Below are positions 9,949 to 17,243 of a stretch of 40,065 nucleotides of DNA, in pieces (within the stretch, counting starts at the first letter, position 1; each line of letters starts with the position of its first letter). Source of the DNA: Clostridiaceae bacterium (GTDB taxonomy: Bacteria; Bacillota; Clostridia; Acetivibrionales; Acetivibrionaceae); contig JAAYPF010000042.1 of assembly GCA_012519925.1 (NCBI GenBank), forward strand, positions 1 through 40,065, given 5' to 3'. Below the pieces are notes generated by a model. It was not told the DNA's origin. It saw only the letters and a program-made list of their open reading frames with translations, and did no database searches. Made by a program: the position numbers and the translations under genes.

Positions 9949-11060
9949 AAGATCCCCGTATAGAACAGTTAGCAAATAACTTAATAACTTATTCAGTAGC
10001 ACTTAAGCCCGGTGAAAATATTCTTATAGAATGCATAGGCAATTGTACCGAGCTTGCAAAGGAGCTGGTAAAACAAGCTTATAGGGTTGGGGGAATTCCC
10101 TTTCTTACTGTAAAGAACAACGAACTTCTTAGGGTTTTATTAACTGACTGCAACGAAGAACAGATAAAAATGACCGCTTCATACGAAATATCTCGCATGA
10201 AAGATATGAAAGCATATATTGGAATAAGAGCTGGAGAAAATGTAACTGAGCTTAGTGGAGTTCCTCAAAACAAAATGCAATTATATATGGAGCATTATTT
10301 AAAACCTCTCCACTCTGACCTTAGAGTAAAAAACACTAAATGGTGTATATTAAGATATCCCAACAATTCTATGGCACAACTTGCAAATATGCCAACTGAG
10401 CATTTTGAGGACTTTTACTTCAAGGTTTGCAACTTAGACTATAAAAAGATGTCTGATGCCATGGATAATCTAGTGAAAATTATGGAGAAAACCGACAGGG
10501 TTAGGATAGTTGCAAAAGATACTGATCTTTCTTTTTCCATTAAAGGTCTTCCAGCAATAAAATGTGATGGCAAAATGAATATCCCTGATGGTGAAGTATT
10601 TACAGCTCCTGTAAAGACTTCAGTAAACGGTTTTATTACCTATAATACCCCTGCGGTATATCAAGGAGTTACCTTTGATAACATTCGCTTAGAGTTTAAG
10701 GATGGTAAGATAATAAACGCTCTTTCAAATGATACCGAAAGAATAAATCATATATTCAATACTGACGAAGGTGCAAGGTTTGTGGGCGAATTTGCTATTG
10801 GAGTAAACCCTTATATTGAAACACCTATGAAAGATACTCTTTTTGACGAAAAGATAAAGGGAAGTCTACATTTTACTCCAGGAAGCTGCTATGATGAATG
10901 TGATAACGGGAACAAATCGGCGGTTCACTGGGATCTTGTCTTGATACAAAGACCTGAATATGGTGGGGGAGAAATATGGTTTGATGACATTCTTGTTAGG
11001 AAGGATGGGCTCTTTGTGGTTGATGAGCTTAAATGTTTAAATCCAGAAAACTTAATATAA
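9945..11060 (+). CDS. M29-family metal-dependent aminopeptidase
   Basis: Removes N-terminal residues from peptides in the cytosol. The 371-residue protein fits the AmpS/PepS/AmpT (M29) family: an N-terminal domain with KPGENILIE, the GEVFTAP segment whose Glu is a metal ligand in the family, an EFAIGVNP segment with the second Glu, and the C-terminal SAVHWDLV, whose His and Asp complete the two-metal site. The start overlaps the pepF stop by four bases and has GGAGG upstream. It ends the operon, with a strong hairpin at 11125-11163. Exact substrate preference cannot be read from sequence. Confidence 0.88.
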   Translation: MKDPRIEQLANNLITYSVALKPGENILIECIGNCTELAKELVKQAYRVGGIPFLTVKNNELLRVLLTDCNEEQIKMTASYEISRMKDMKAYIGIRAGENVTELSGVPQNKMQLYMEHYLKPLHSDLRVKNTKWCILRYPNNSMAQLANMPTEHFEDFYFKVCNLDYKKMSDAMDNLVKIMEKTDRVRIVAKDTDLSFSIKGLPAIKCDGKMNIPDGEVFTAPVKTSVNGFITYNTPAVYQGVTFDNIRLEFKDGKIINALSNDTERINHIFNTDEGARFVGEFAIGVNPYIETPMKDTLFDEKIKGSLHFTPGSCYDECDNGNKSAVHWDLVLIQRPEYGGGEIWFDDILVRKDGLFVVDELKCLNPENLI

Positions 11061-11089
11061 CTGTACTAGAAATATAAAACAAACTTACT

Positions 11090-11121
11090 ATCCTAAACAA
11101 AATTAATCACTTGTTTAGGAT
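11090..11121. terminator. first hairpin of a tandem terminator region
   Basis: Perfect 11-bp inverted repeat (11090-11100 with 11111-11121) with a 10-base loop. It has no T tract of its own but lies directly before the stronger terminator. Confidence 0.5.
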
Positions 11122-11124
11122 AGG

Positions 11125-11163
11125 AAAAAAGTTCAAGGAGTTAGGTACACCTTGAACTTTTTT
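11125..11163. terminator. bidirectional terminator shared by the M29 and GH43 genes
   Basis: Perfect 14-bp stem (11125-11138 with 11150-11163) with an 11-base loop. A6 and T6 tracts form part of the stem, so it works on both strands between two convergent genes. Confidence 0.92.
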
Positions 11164-11173
11164 ATTTTAATTA

Positions 11174-12154
11174 CTATTTGTACGGTTCTATTGTTTTTAT
11201 AGTTCCATCAGGATTATGAATAAGCTCGGTATATTTTACGCATCTTTTCTGATTAACTCCGTTAGATAACGAAGAATCGTGATAGAATAAATACCACTTG
11301 TCCCCAATCTGTACAACGGATTGGTGTGTTGTCCAGCCTATAACAGGCTCAAGGATCCTTCCTTTGTATACAAAAGGTCCTTTAGGATTTTTACTAATTG
11401 CATACACAATATAATGGGTTGTACCTGTTGAATAAGTAAGGTAATAGTATCCATTATGCTTATAAACCCAAGGAGCTTCAAAAAATCTTCTTTCCTCATC
11501 TCCAGCCAAAATAGGATTACCTTCTTCGTCAACAATGGAAATCTCTTGTAGAGGTTCTTTTAAGGAAAGCATGTCATCGCTTAACTCGGCTACAACTGGA
11601 CCTAATGCTGGCTCTGTTGGAGCAGGACCTTCAGCATCGGCAATGTATTCCCTAGTCTGCCATTTTTCTAACTGTCCTCCCCATAGTCCTCCAATGTAGA
11701 TATACGCTTTGTCATCATCATCTACAAGCACAGCAGGGTCTATACTAAAAGTACCCTTCATGTAATCTGGCTGTGGAATAAAAGGACCCGCTGGAGATTT
11801 GCTTGTAGCAACGCCAATTCTAAATATGTCATCATTGTCCTTTGCTGGGAAATAAAAATAATAAGTATTATTCTTAAATGCCGCATCGGGTGCCCACATT
11901 TGCTTTTTTGCCCATGGAACATCATTAATGTGAAGCGCAACTCCATGGTCAACTACAGGAGAATTCAAATCATCCATAGATAAAACATGATAATCTTCCA
12001 TCATGTACTGATCTCCATTATCGTTTGATTCCACTTCTATATCCCTATCATGGGACGGATAAATGTAAATCTTTCCTTCAAATACATGTGCTGAAGGGTC
12101 TGCAGTATAAATATGTGTTACTAAAGGTTCTTTTTGCTTTGGAATTCTCTCCAT
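11174..12154 (-). CDS. glycoside hydrolase family 43 (arabinofuranosidase/xylosidase-like)
   Basis: A five-bladed beta-propeller glycosidase of the GH43 type, acting on arabinose- or xylose-containing oligosaccharides. The three family carboxylates are placed: general base D19 in TADPSAHVFEG, the pKa-modulating D139 in SIDPAVLVDD, and the general acid E226 in FFEAPWVYKHNGYYYLTYS. The 326 residues cover only the catalytic domain; there is no signal peptide, binding module or dockerin, so it should act inside the cell on imported sugars. The ATG follows AAGGAGAGG. A plausible promoter is at 12184-12212. No transporter or other sugar gene is adjacent. Whether the substrate is arabinoside or xyloside cannot be decided. 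Confidence 0.88.
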   Translation of the reverse strand: MERIPKQKEPLVTHIYTADPSAHVFEGKIYIYPSHDRDIEVESNDNGDQYMMEDYHVLSMDDLNSPVVDHGVALHINDVPWAKKQMWAPDAAFKNNTYYFYFPAKDNDDIFRIGVATSKSPAGPFIPQPDYMKGTFSIDPAVLVDDDDKAYIYIGGLWGGQLEKWQTREYIADAEGPAPTEPALGPVVAELSDDMLSLKEPLQEISIVDEEGNPILAGDEERRFFEAPWVYKHNGYYYLTYSTGTTHYIVYAISKNPKGPFVYKGRILEPVIGWTTHQSVVQIGDKWYLFYHDSSLSNGVNQKRCVKYTELIHNPDGTIKTIEPYK

Positions 12155-12183
12155 CTAATCCTCTCCTTAGCTTATAATCACTA

Positions 12184-12212
12184 CTATATTGTAATACATT
12201 TTTGCTCTAATA
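12184..12212 (-). promoter_or_regulatory. possible sigma-A promoter of the GH43 gene
   Basis: On the minus strand TTTATA and TACAAT are 17 bases apart about 30-60 bases before the GH43 ATG. The -35 is weak, and coordinates are accurate to a few bases. Confidence 0.4.
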
Positions 12213-12268
12213 TAAAGCCTTTTAATACTCTTTTGTTGAAAAATGAAGTATTCCTTTAAAACTTCCAA

Positions 12269-12298
12269 AAAAAGAGGGTTAGTCGTTGCGACTAACCC
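12269..12298 (-). terminator. terminator of the shikimate-kinase-like gene
   Basis: Perfect 10-bp stem (12276-12285 with 12289-12298) with a 3-base loop; on the minus strand it is followed by TCTTTTTTT. It lies about 215 bases beyond the stop codon and separates this gene from GH43. Confidence 0.85.
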
Positions 12299-12512
12299 AT
12301 GTAAAGGGGGTCAAAATGTATTTTGTGAGGTCAATATTATTATTGCCCCTACTTCGGAATTTATATACATGTTTTCAAAAATTTTTTAAATAATTTTTGC
12401 AGGGTTCTTTCAAAAAATAACCTATACCATCTTTTAAGTCAAACTTTTTAAAAGGTAAATGACTTGTTATTTTCGAAATAACCTGAAATATAAATCCGAA
12501 TACATATCGCAA

Positions 12513-13025
12513 CTAATTTTTATACCTATTAACTTTTTCAATTATCTCATAAACAATATCTTCAATACTCTTGCCCGAGCAAATAATTGTAATATCAGCA
12601 TGTCTTACATATAAGGGTACTCTTTCATTGTAAAGATCTACTAACGTCTTATTCTTTTCCTTAGCTATTCCCCTGCTTTTAAAATCCTTAAGCCTTCCCT
12701 CTAACTCATCAAATCTCAGCTTCAAATAAATAAAGATACTGTCTTTTTTTAAATGGTTAAGGGCTGAATTGCTATATATAGCACTTCCACCAGTTGCAAT
12801 CACATGATTATTTACCTTTAGCTCTATTAAAACCTTTTCCTCTATTTCAAGAAATTTTTCAATACCATACTTATCTATGATGTCCTGAAGATACATTCCA
12901 TGTTTTTGCTGTATTAATAAATCGGTATCAATAAAAGGTTTTCTCATTGATTTGGCAAGAACCACTCCCACAGTACTTTTTCCTGCCGCTGGCATCCCTA
13001 TCAACACTATGTTAGATTTGTTCAT
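12513..13025 (-). CDS. shikimate-kinase-like P-loop kinase with altered substrate site
   Basis: A 170-residue nucleoside-monophosphate-kinase-fold protein close to AroK. It has the P loop GMPAAGKST (10-18), DTD (33-35), a LID region with an RGIA arginine and the RVPLY arginine near the C-terminus. Two substrate positions differ from known shikimate kinases. The usual FRxxE that carries the shikimate-binding Arg is FLEIEE here (58-63), and the GGGA loop is GGSA (79-82). It may therefore phosphorylate another small molecule. It stands alone, with no other aro gene nearby. The ATG follows TAGGAG. Kinase fold is certain; shikimate as substrate is doubtful, so I give no gene symbol. Confidence 0.8.
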   Translation of the reverse strand: MNKSNIVLIGMPAAGKSTVGVVLAKSMRKPFIDTDLLIQQKHGMYLQDIIDKYGIEKFLEIEEKVLIELKVNNHVIATGGSAIYSNSALNHLKKDSIFIYLKLRFDELEGRLKDFKSRGIAKEKNKTLVDLYNERVPLYVRHADITIICSGKSIEDIVYEIIEKVNRYKN

Positions 13026-13118
13026 AGACAGCTCCTAAAACTCTTAATTAATGTGATTGCAATAATGTCTTAATCAAATACTATTTCCCGCTATACTGTA
13101 TTGTTTGGATTTATTTAG

Positions 13119-13149
13119 TTGACTGAGAACAGAAATAATTGACTATAAT
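13119..13149 (+). promoter_or_regulatory. possible promoter of the small 75-residue gene
   Basis: TTGACT (13119-13124) and a perfect TATAAT (13144-13149) are 19 bases apart, slightly long. A second TTGACT begins at 13139. The start codon is at 13210. Confidence 0.4.
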
Positions 13150-13209
13150 ATATATTACTCCATTTTTCATGTTTTAAACATTTTTTTATATAAAAGAGGA
13201 GGATAGAAA

Positions 13210-13437
13210 ATGAATAATAAAACTGAAATTATAAACGCCGAAAACTTAAACATTGATTCAACTTTAGAGAAACTTTATACAGAACTTAACTCAAACGATT
13301 CGTTCATACTAGACATAGGAAATAATTACTTTCATCAAACCGACAGAATTTATGAGGAACTTACAATGAAAGGGTACGATGTAAGAAAGTCCTTTAAAAA
13401 TGGCAGGAATCAAATACTTGTTAGTAAAAAACATTAA
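13210..13437 (+). CDS. small protein of unknown function (75 residues)
   Basis: I do not recognise this gene. It is probably real: GAGGAGG precedes the ATG at good spacing, a promoter-like pair lies upstream, and codon use matches the neighbours. The protein is soluble, with no signal peptide or membrane segment. It looks like a small alpha/beta domain: an acidic first half, then SFILDIGN (strand), a helix DRIYEELTMKGY, and a basic VRKSFKNGRNQILVSKK end. It is followed directly by a family 2 repeat (13444-13565), so its transcript probably contains or ends in that element. Confidence 0.65.
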   Translation: MNNKTEIINAENLNIDSTLEKLYTELNSNDSFILDIGNNYFHQTDRIYEELTMKGYDVRKSFKNGRNQILVSKKH

Positions 13438-13443
13438 AATAAA

Positions 13444-13565
13444 GCGAGATGTACAGCGTAGCGAAACGACCCTCCTGAGCACTCGCCTTATACCAGGAAA
13501 GGGGAATCCCCTTTCCAATCCCCAGTATAGAAATTTACAAAAATAGGTTTCTACAATTTCTATAC
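13444..13565 (+). repeat. family 2 repeat, copy 1 (downstream flank of rnf operon)
   Basis: The core 13455-13546 aligns without gaps to 18846-18937 with 9 mismatches in 92 positions by my count, and similarity continues to about 13565. It can fold: GCGAG/CTCGC (13444-13448 with 13481-13485), a perfect 9-bp hairpin GGAAAGGGG/CCCCTTTCC with loop AAT (13496-13516), and a 10-bp stem TATAGAAATT/AATTTCTATA near 13527 and 13556. No open frame is shared with copy 2. I do not recognise the family. Confidence 0.8.
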
Positions 13566-13571
13566 TCTAAA

Positions 13572-13595
13572 AATTTAGCTTTTTTCTAAATACTT
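13572..13595 (-). terminator. weak possible terminator of the rnf operon
   Basis: On the minus strand ATTTAG and CTAAAT (13591-13586 with 13578-13573) form a 6-bp stem with an A-rich loop followed by TTTT. It lies about 40 bases after the rnfB stop. It is weak and overlaps the edge of the family 2 repeat, which may itself contribute. Confidence 0.35.
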
Positions 13596-13629
13596 ACTAA
13601 GCAGCTATTTATAGAATAACTTTATTTAA

Positions 13630-14430
13630 TTATACACACTTATATCTATTTATTGCTTTTGTAGGGCATGCTTTCATACACTCACCACAATTAGTACAAA
13701 GCTCAGGATTAATCTTTGCTAGCGTTCCTGTAATGGTAATAGCCCCTTTAGGACAGACCTTAGCACATTTTCCACAGCCTATACAACCTACATTGCAGTT
13801 TTTCCTAACTATAGCCCCTTTGTCCATACTACTGCATGAAACAGTGTACTCATTGCATTTAGGAACCATTTCAATGATTTTTTTAGGACATACAGCAACA
13901 CACTTTTCACAAGCCTTACATTTTGACTCAATTACTCTAGCTAGACCATCTACCATATCTATTGCACCAAAAGGACATGCCCGCACACAGCTCCCAAGCC
14001 CTACACAGCCATAAGTACACGCAGAAGGACCTCCAAAAAGATTTGCTGCAGCAGTACAATCCTCTATTCCCGAATAGTCAAACTTACTCTTGCAAGAAGT
14101 GTAAGTGCCTCCACACATTACCCTAGCAGTTTTAGAGACTACCGACTCGGCTTCTACTCCTAAGATATCGCTTATTCCCTTTACAACACCTTCTCCTCCA
14201 ACCGGGCATCCATTTATACTACAATTACCTTCTACAACAGCTTCGGCAAAACCGTCACAACCTGTAAAACCGCAAGCCCCACAATTTGCACCAGGTAAGA
14301 TTTCTCTTATTTCTGCAATCTTTTCATCTACTTTTACTTCAAATTTCTTAGAAGCAAAAGCCAAACTAACCCCAAATATCAGTCCTAAGCCACCAATTAA
14401 ATATGTTGGCATCAATAACTCCTGTAGCAT
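13630..14430 (-). CDS. rnfB: Rnf complex subunit RnfB (iron-sulfur electron entry subunit)
   Basis: Membrane-anchored polyferredoxin that takes electrons from reduced ferredoxin into the Rnf complex. One N-terminal hydrophobic helix (residues 6-27) is followed by the four-cysteine CGACGFTGCDGF segment of the RnfB Fe-S domain, and then by ferredoxin-type cysteine clusters ending in CP: SCVRACP, CKACEKCVAVCP, CIGCGKCAKVCP and CTNCGECMKACP. Its 266 residues are normal for clostridial RnfB. It is last in the clostridial order C-D-G-E-A-B, 20 bases after rnfA, with an AAAGGGTG-type ribosome site. Confidence 0.95.
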   Translation of the reverse strand: MLQELLMPTYLIGGLGLIFGVSLAFASKKFEVKVDEKIAEIREILPGANCGACGFTGCDGFAEAVVEGNCSINGCPVGGEGVVKGISDILGVEAESVVSKTARVMCGGTYTSCKSKFDYSGIEDCTAAANLFGGPSACTYGCVGLGSCVRACPFGAIDMVDGLARVIESKCKACEKCVAVCPKKIIEMVPKCNEYTVSCSSMDKGAIVRKNCNVGCIGCGKCAKVCPKGAITITGTLAKINPELCTNCGECMKACPTKAINRYKCV

Positions 14431-14450
14431 TATTTCAACACCCTTTCCCT

Positions 14451-15032
14451 CTAAATTCCAAAGAGTCCTTTAAACCCTAAAAATGCCATAGAAACAAGGG
14501 ACGCCGCAATAAGAGATATGGGCAACCCTTTAAGTGACTCAGGGATATCGCTGTACTCAAGTTTTTCCCTGACACCTGCAAATAAAACCAATGCAAGTGT
14601 AAAACCTACACCTGAAAAAAATCCATATAAAGTGGAGTTTAGCACATTATAATTTTTGTCTATATTAATAAGTGCAGCTCCTAGCACCGCACAATTCGTT
14701 GTTATAAGTGGAAGATATATACCTAAAGCCTTATAGAGCGAAGGTATAAACTTCTTTAGGACAACCTCAACAAATTGAACCAACGAAGCTATAATCAATA
14801 TGAAGGTAATGGTATTAAGATATCCAAGACCATAAGGGTTTAAAAACAAATCATAAATTGCTCTTGTTACGCATGAAGAAATAGTCATAACAAATATAAC
14901 TGCACCACCCATTCCAAGAGCAGTATCCAGCTTTTTAGACACGCCAAGAAAAGGACAAATACCTAAGAACTGCGACAACACAAAATTATTTACTAATATA
15001 GCACTAATTGCAATTAACATTATATTATTCAT
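14451..15032 (-). CDS. rnfA: Rnf complex membrane subunit RnfA
   Basis: Integral membrane subunit (193 residues, six hydrophobic helices), part of the ion-translocating core and paralogous to RnfE and NqrE. Visible family features are the N-terminal NNFVLSQFLGICPFLGVSKK, whose Cys helps bind a membrane-embedded iron-sulfur centre between RnfA and RnfE in characterised complexes, and TNCAVLG in the second half. The start ATG shares one base with the rnfE stop (TAATG), so translation is coupled. Confidence 0.95.
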   Translation of the reverse strand: MNNIMLIAISAILVNNFVLSQFLGICPFLGVSKKLDTALGMGGAVIFVMTISSCVTRAIYDLFLNPYGLGYLNTITFILIIASLVQFVEVVLKKFIPSLYKALGIYLPLITTNCAVLGAALINIDKNYNVLNSTLYGFFSGVGFTLALVLFAGVREKLEYSDIPESLKGLPISLIAASLVSMAFLGFKGLFGI

Positions 15033-15697
15033 TATACCTCATCCACCTCACCTTTTCCGGCTGCACCACAGGGCAACGGGCATGATGAACAGCTCTTATT
15101 TTTTGTTAAATTCATAGATGAGAACTTATTAATAGTTCCCATAATTATTCCAAATACTAAGAAGCCTCCCGGAGGAAGTATCATAATTAACGCTGGATCA
15201 AACAAGTTTTTGGTAATAGTAATTCCAAACCATGTTCCTGCACCAAGCAATTCCCTTACAGTTCCAATTGTAAGCAACGCAACTGTAAAACCTATTCCCA
15301 TTCCTATACCGTCTATAATTGAAAGAATAGCATTATTTTTATTTGCAAACATTTCAGCCCTCGCTAGGATAATACAGTTTACAACTATCAAGGGTATATA
15401 TATGCCAAGTGCTTTGTCCAAATCAGGAAGATATGCTTTAAGAAGCATCTGTATAATTGTAACAAACCCAGAAATAATTGTTACATATGCAGGAATCCTC
15501 ACCTTATCTGGAATCACCTTTCTAAGGAGTGATATTACCAGATTTGACCCCATCAAAACTGCTGTAGTAGCAAGTCCCATACCAATTCCGTTTTTAGCTG
15601 AAGTAGTCACTGCAAGGGTAGGGCACGTTCCTAAAACCAATCTGAAAACTGGATTTTCCTTAAGAATACCGTTAGTCAGTGTCTTTATTGCTTTCAT
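15032..15697 (-). CDS. rnfE: Rnf complex membrane subunit RnfE
   Basis: Integral membrane subunit (221 residues, six hydrophobic helices), the RnfA paralogue in the ion-translocating core. It shows FRLVLGTCPTLAVTT at the N-terminus and VNCIILARAE in the middle; these carry cysteines equivalent to those of RnfA. A cytosolic tail rich in cysteine (SCSSCPLPCG) precedes the stop. Its start shares one base with the rnfG stop, and its stop shares one base with the rnfA start. Confidence 0.95.
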   Translation of the reverse strand: MKAIKTLTNGILKENPVFRLVLGTCPTLAVTTSAKNGIGMGLATTAVLMGSNLVISLLRKVIPDKVRIPAYVTIISGFVTIIQMLLKAYLPDLDKALGIYIPLIVVNCIILARAEMFANKNNAILSIIDGIGMGIGFTVALLTIGTVRELLGAGTWFGITITKNLFDPALIMILPPGGFLVFGIIMGTINKFSSMNLTKNKSCSSCPLPCGAAGKGEVDEV

Positions 15698-16290
15698 TAA
15701 GACTCCCCCCCTTTTTCTTTAACCTTATTGTCTATGTCTATTGCTTCTTGCACCGCTTCTATAACAGCTTTTGAGGATATTGTAGCACCACTTACAGCAT
15801 CAATCTCTTCTTCCTTTGGACCTCCACCCTTAACAACTGTTAATACTTCTTTTGGTGAAATTCCAATTAGCTGTGAAATAAACGGCTCATCTTGTACTTT
15901 TGAACCAAGTCCTGGTGTCTCACTAAGACTTATAATCTTAACTCCAGTTGTTTTACCACTATTGTCTATACCAACAGCTATTGAAATAGTCCCTCCATAG
16001 CCTTTATTTTCTATTGAGTAAACTCTTCCTATTACTTCTTCAGCCTTTAGGCATTTAAAGGCTTTTTTGACAAGTCTATTCTCGCTAGTAATTCCAATAA
16101 TAGAATCTAGCTCCTCAATTTCTTCAAAGTTCTCAGCTTCAGAAAAAACTTCCCTTCTTGCACTTTCCTCCTGAATTCTGGTCTGTTCAGAAATTACATC
16201 CTTTGTTGCGTAGTTTGTAAGTGCAAGTGCTAATGTAACTATTGTACATATCAAAAATAAGACTATTGTAGGTTTAATTATATCACGCAA
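15697..16290 (-). CDS. rnfG: Rnf complex subunit RnfG (covalent FMN)
   Basis: Single-helix subunit with an extracytoplasmic FMN-binding domain. The flavin is attached by a phosphoester to the Thr of SGAT in DAVSGATISSKAV near the C-terminus. The start is not ATG. I choose TTG at 16290, 8 bases after GGAGGTGA, giving 197 residues beginning RDIIKPTIVLFL. The alternative GTG at 16302 sits inside the ribosome site. With this start the gene overlaps rnfD by 8 bases. The N-terminal helix lies at about residues 7-24. Confidence 0.93.
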   Translation of the reverse strand: MRDIIKPTIVLFLICTIVTLALALTNYATKDVISEQTRIQEESARREVFSEAENFEEIEELDSIIGITSENRLVKKAFKCLKAEEVIGRVYSIENKGYGGTISIAVGIDNSGKTTGVKIISLSETPGLGSKVQDEPFISQLIGISPKEVLTVVKGGGPKEEEIDAVSGATISSKAVIEAVQEAIDIDNKVKEKGGES

Positions 16291-17242
16291 CGGCTTTTTC
16301 ACCTCCAAAACTTTTTGGAACTGTATATCTGTCAATAAGTGGCACACAAATGTTCATAAGTAATATTGCATAGGATACCCCTTCAGGATAACCGGTGTAG
16401 AGCCTTATAACAGCAGTCAGAACTCCGCAACCAATTCCCATAATTATACGTCCTTTAAATGTGACAGGAGATGTAGTGTAGTCAGTAGCCATAAAAAATG
16501 CCCCTAGCATCAAACCACCTGATAGTATATGGTATATCCAATCACCCGAAAGTAAAGTCTGTCCTCCTAGAATCCATGTCACTAAAGCAACACTACCTAT
16601 ATAAACGATAGGTATTTCCCAACCTATAACTCTCCTAAACAAAAGGTATGCCGCACCAATAAGTATTGCAATAGCAGAAGTCTCACCAATACATCCTGAT
16701 ATATTACCGACAAACAAATCCCAATAACCTGCAAGATTTGCTTCATTTCCCTTTACAAATTCCTTCATTTGGAACAACGGAGTTGCCGATGAAATTACAT
16801 CTGGACCCGGTGAAACAAAAGTTGTCATCTGAGTTACAAAAGCGTTAAGCAAAAATACTCTCGCAACCAAGGCCGGATTCATAAAGTTTTGACCTAAGCC
16901 TCCAAATAACTGCTTAACAATTACAATTGCAAAAACTCCACCCACCGCAGCCATCCATAAGGGAATTGTTGGCGGAAGATTTAATGCAAGTAGCAAACCT
17001 GTTACTACTGCACTCAAATCAGATATGGTCGATTCTTTTTTTAAAACCCGTCTTGTTAAATATTCCGAAGCTAGACATGCTAGCACTGTAACAAATACAA
17101 CCAAAATAGCTTTTAGTCCAAAAAAGTATATCCCAGCAACTGTTGCCGGAAGTAATGCTATAATAACATCTAACATTATTCTCTGTGTGTTTGCCTTACC
17201 CCTTATATGAGGTGAAGAAGACACAACCAGTCTATTTTCCAA
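16283..17242 (-). CDS. rnfD: Rnf complex membrane subunit RnfD
   Basis: Polytopic membrane subunit that carries flavin and takes part in ion translocation (NqrB paralogue). I begin it at TTG 17242, one base after the rnfC stop and 8 bases after AAAGGGGG, giving 319 residues starting ENRLVVSSSPHIRG. The longer in-frame version lies within rnfC and has no ribosome site. Features include the N-terminal SPH motif, GLLLALNLPPTIPLW, the GLGQNFMNPALVAR segment and TDYTTSPVT; the family attaches FMN covalently to a Thr in the SATPL-type region (SSATPLFQM). Confidence 0.94.
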   Translation of the reverse strand: MENRLVVSSSPHIRGKANTQRIMLDVIIALLPATVAGIYFFGLKAILVVFVTVLACLASEYLTRRVLKKESTISDLSAVVTGLLLALNLPPTIPLWMAAVGGVFAIVIVKQLFGGLGQNFMNPALVARVFLLNAFVTQMTTFVSPGPDVISSATPLFQMKEFVKGNEANLAGYWDLFVGNISGCIGETSAIAILIGAAYLLFRRVIGWEIPIVYIGSVALVTWILGGQTLLSGDWIYHILSGGLMLGAFFMATDYTTSPVTFKGRIIMGIGCGVLTAVIRLYTGYPEGVSYAILLMNICVPLIDRYTVPKSFGGEKAVA

Positions 17243-17243
17243 A

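Larger units (their letters stand above)
12155..12512. other. 358-bp intergenic region between the GH43 and shikimate-kinase-like genes
   Basis: Holds the GH43 ribosome site and promoter, a strong terminator for the upstream minus-strand gene (12269-12298), and an A/T-rich stretch (12340-12510) with no recognised element. GGGG near 12306 and CCCC near 12346 frame a region that could fold but has no known motif. Confidence 0.5.

Noticed and set aside
13733-14473. Long plus-strand open frames opposite rnfB
   Set aside because: They mirror the Cys/Pro/Gly-rich rnfB codons, lack ribosome sites and overlap a certain gene.
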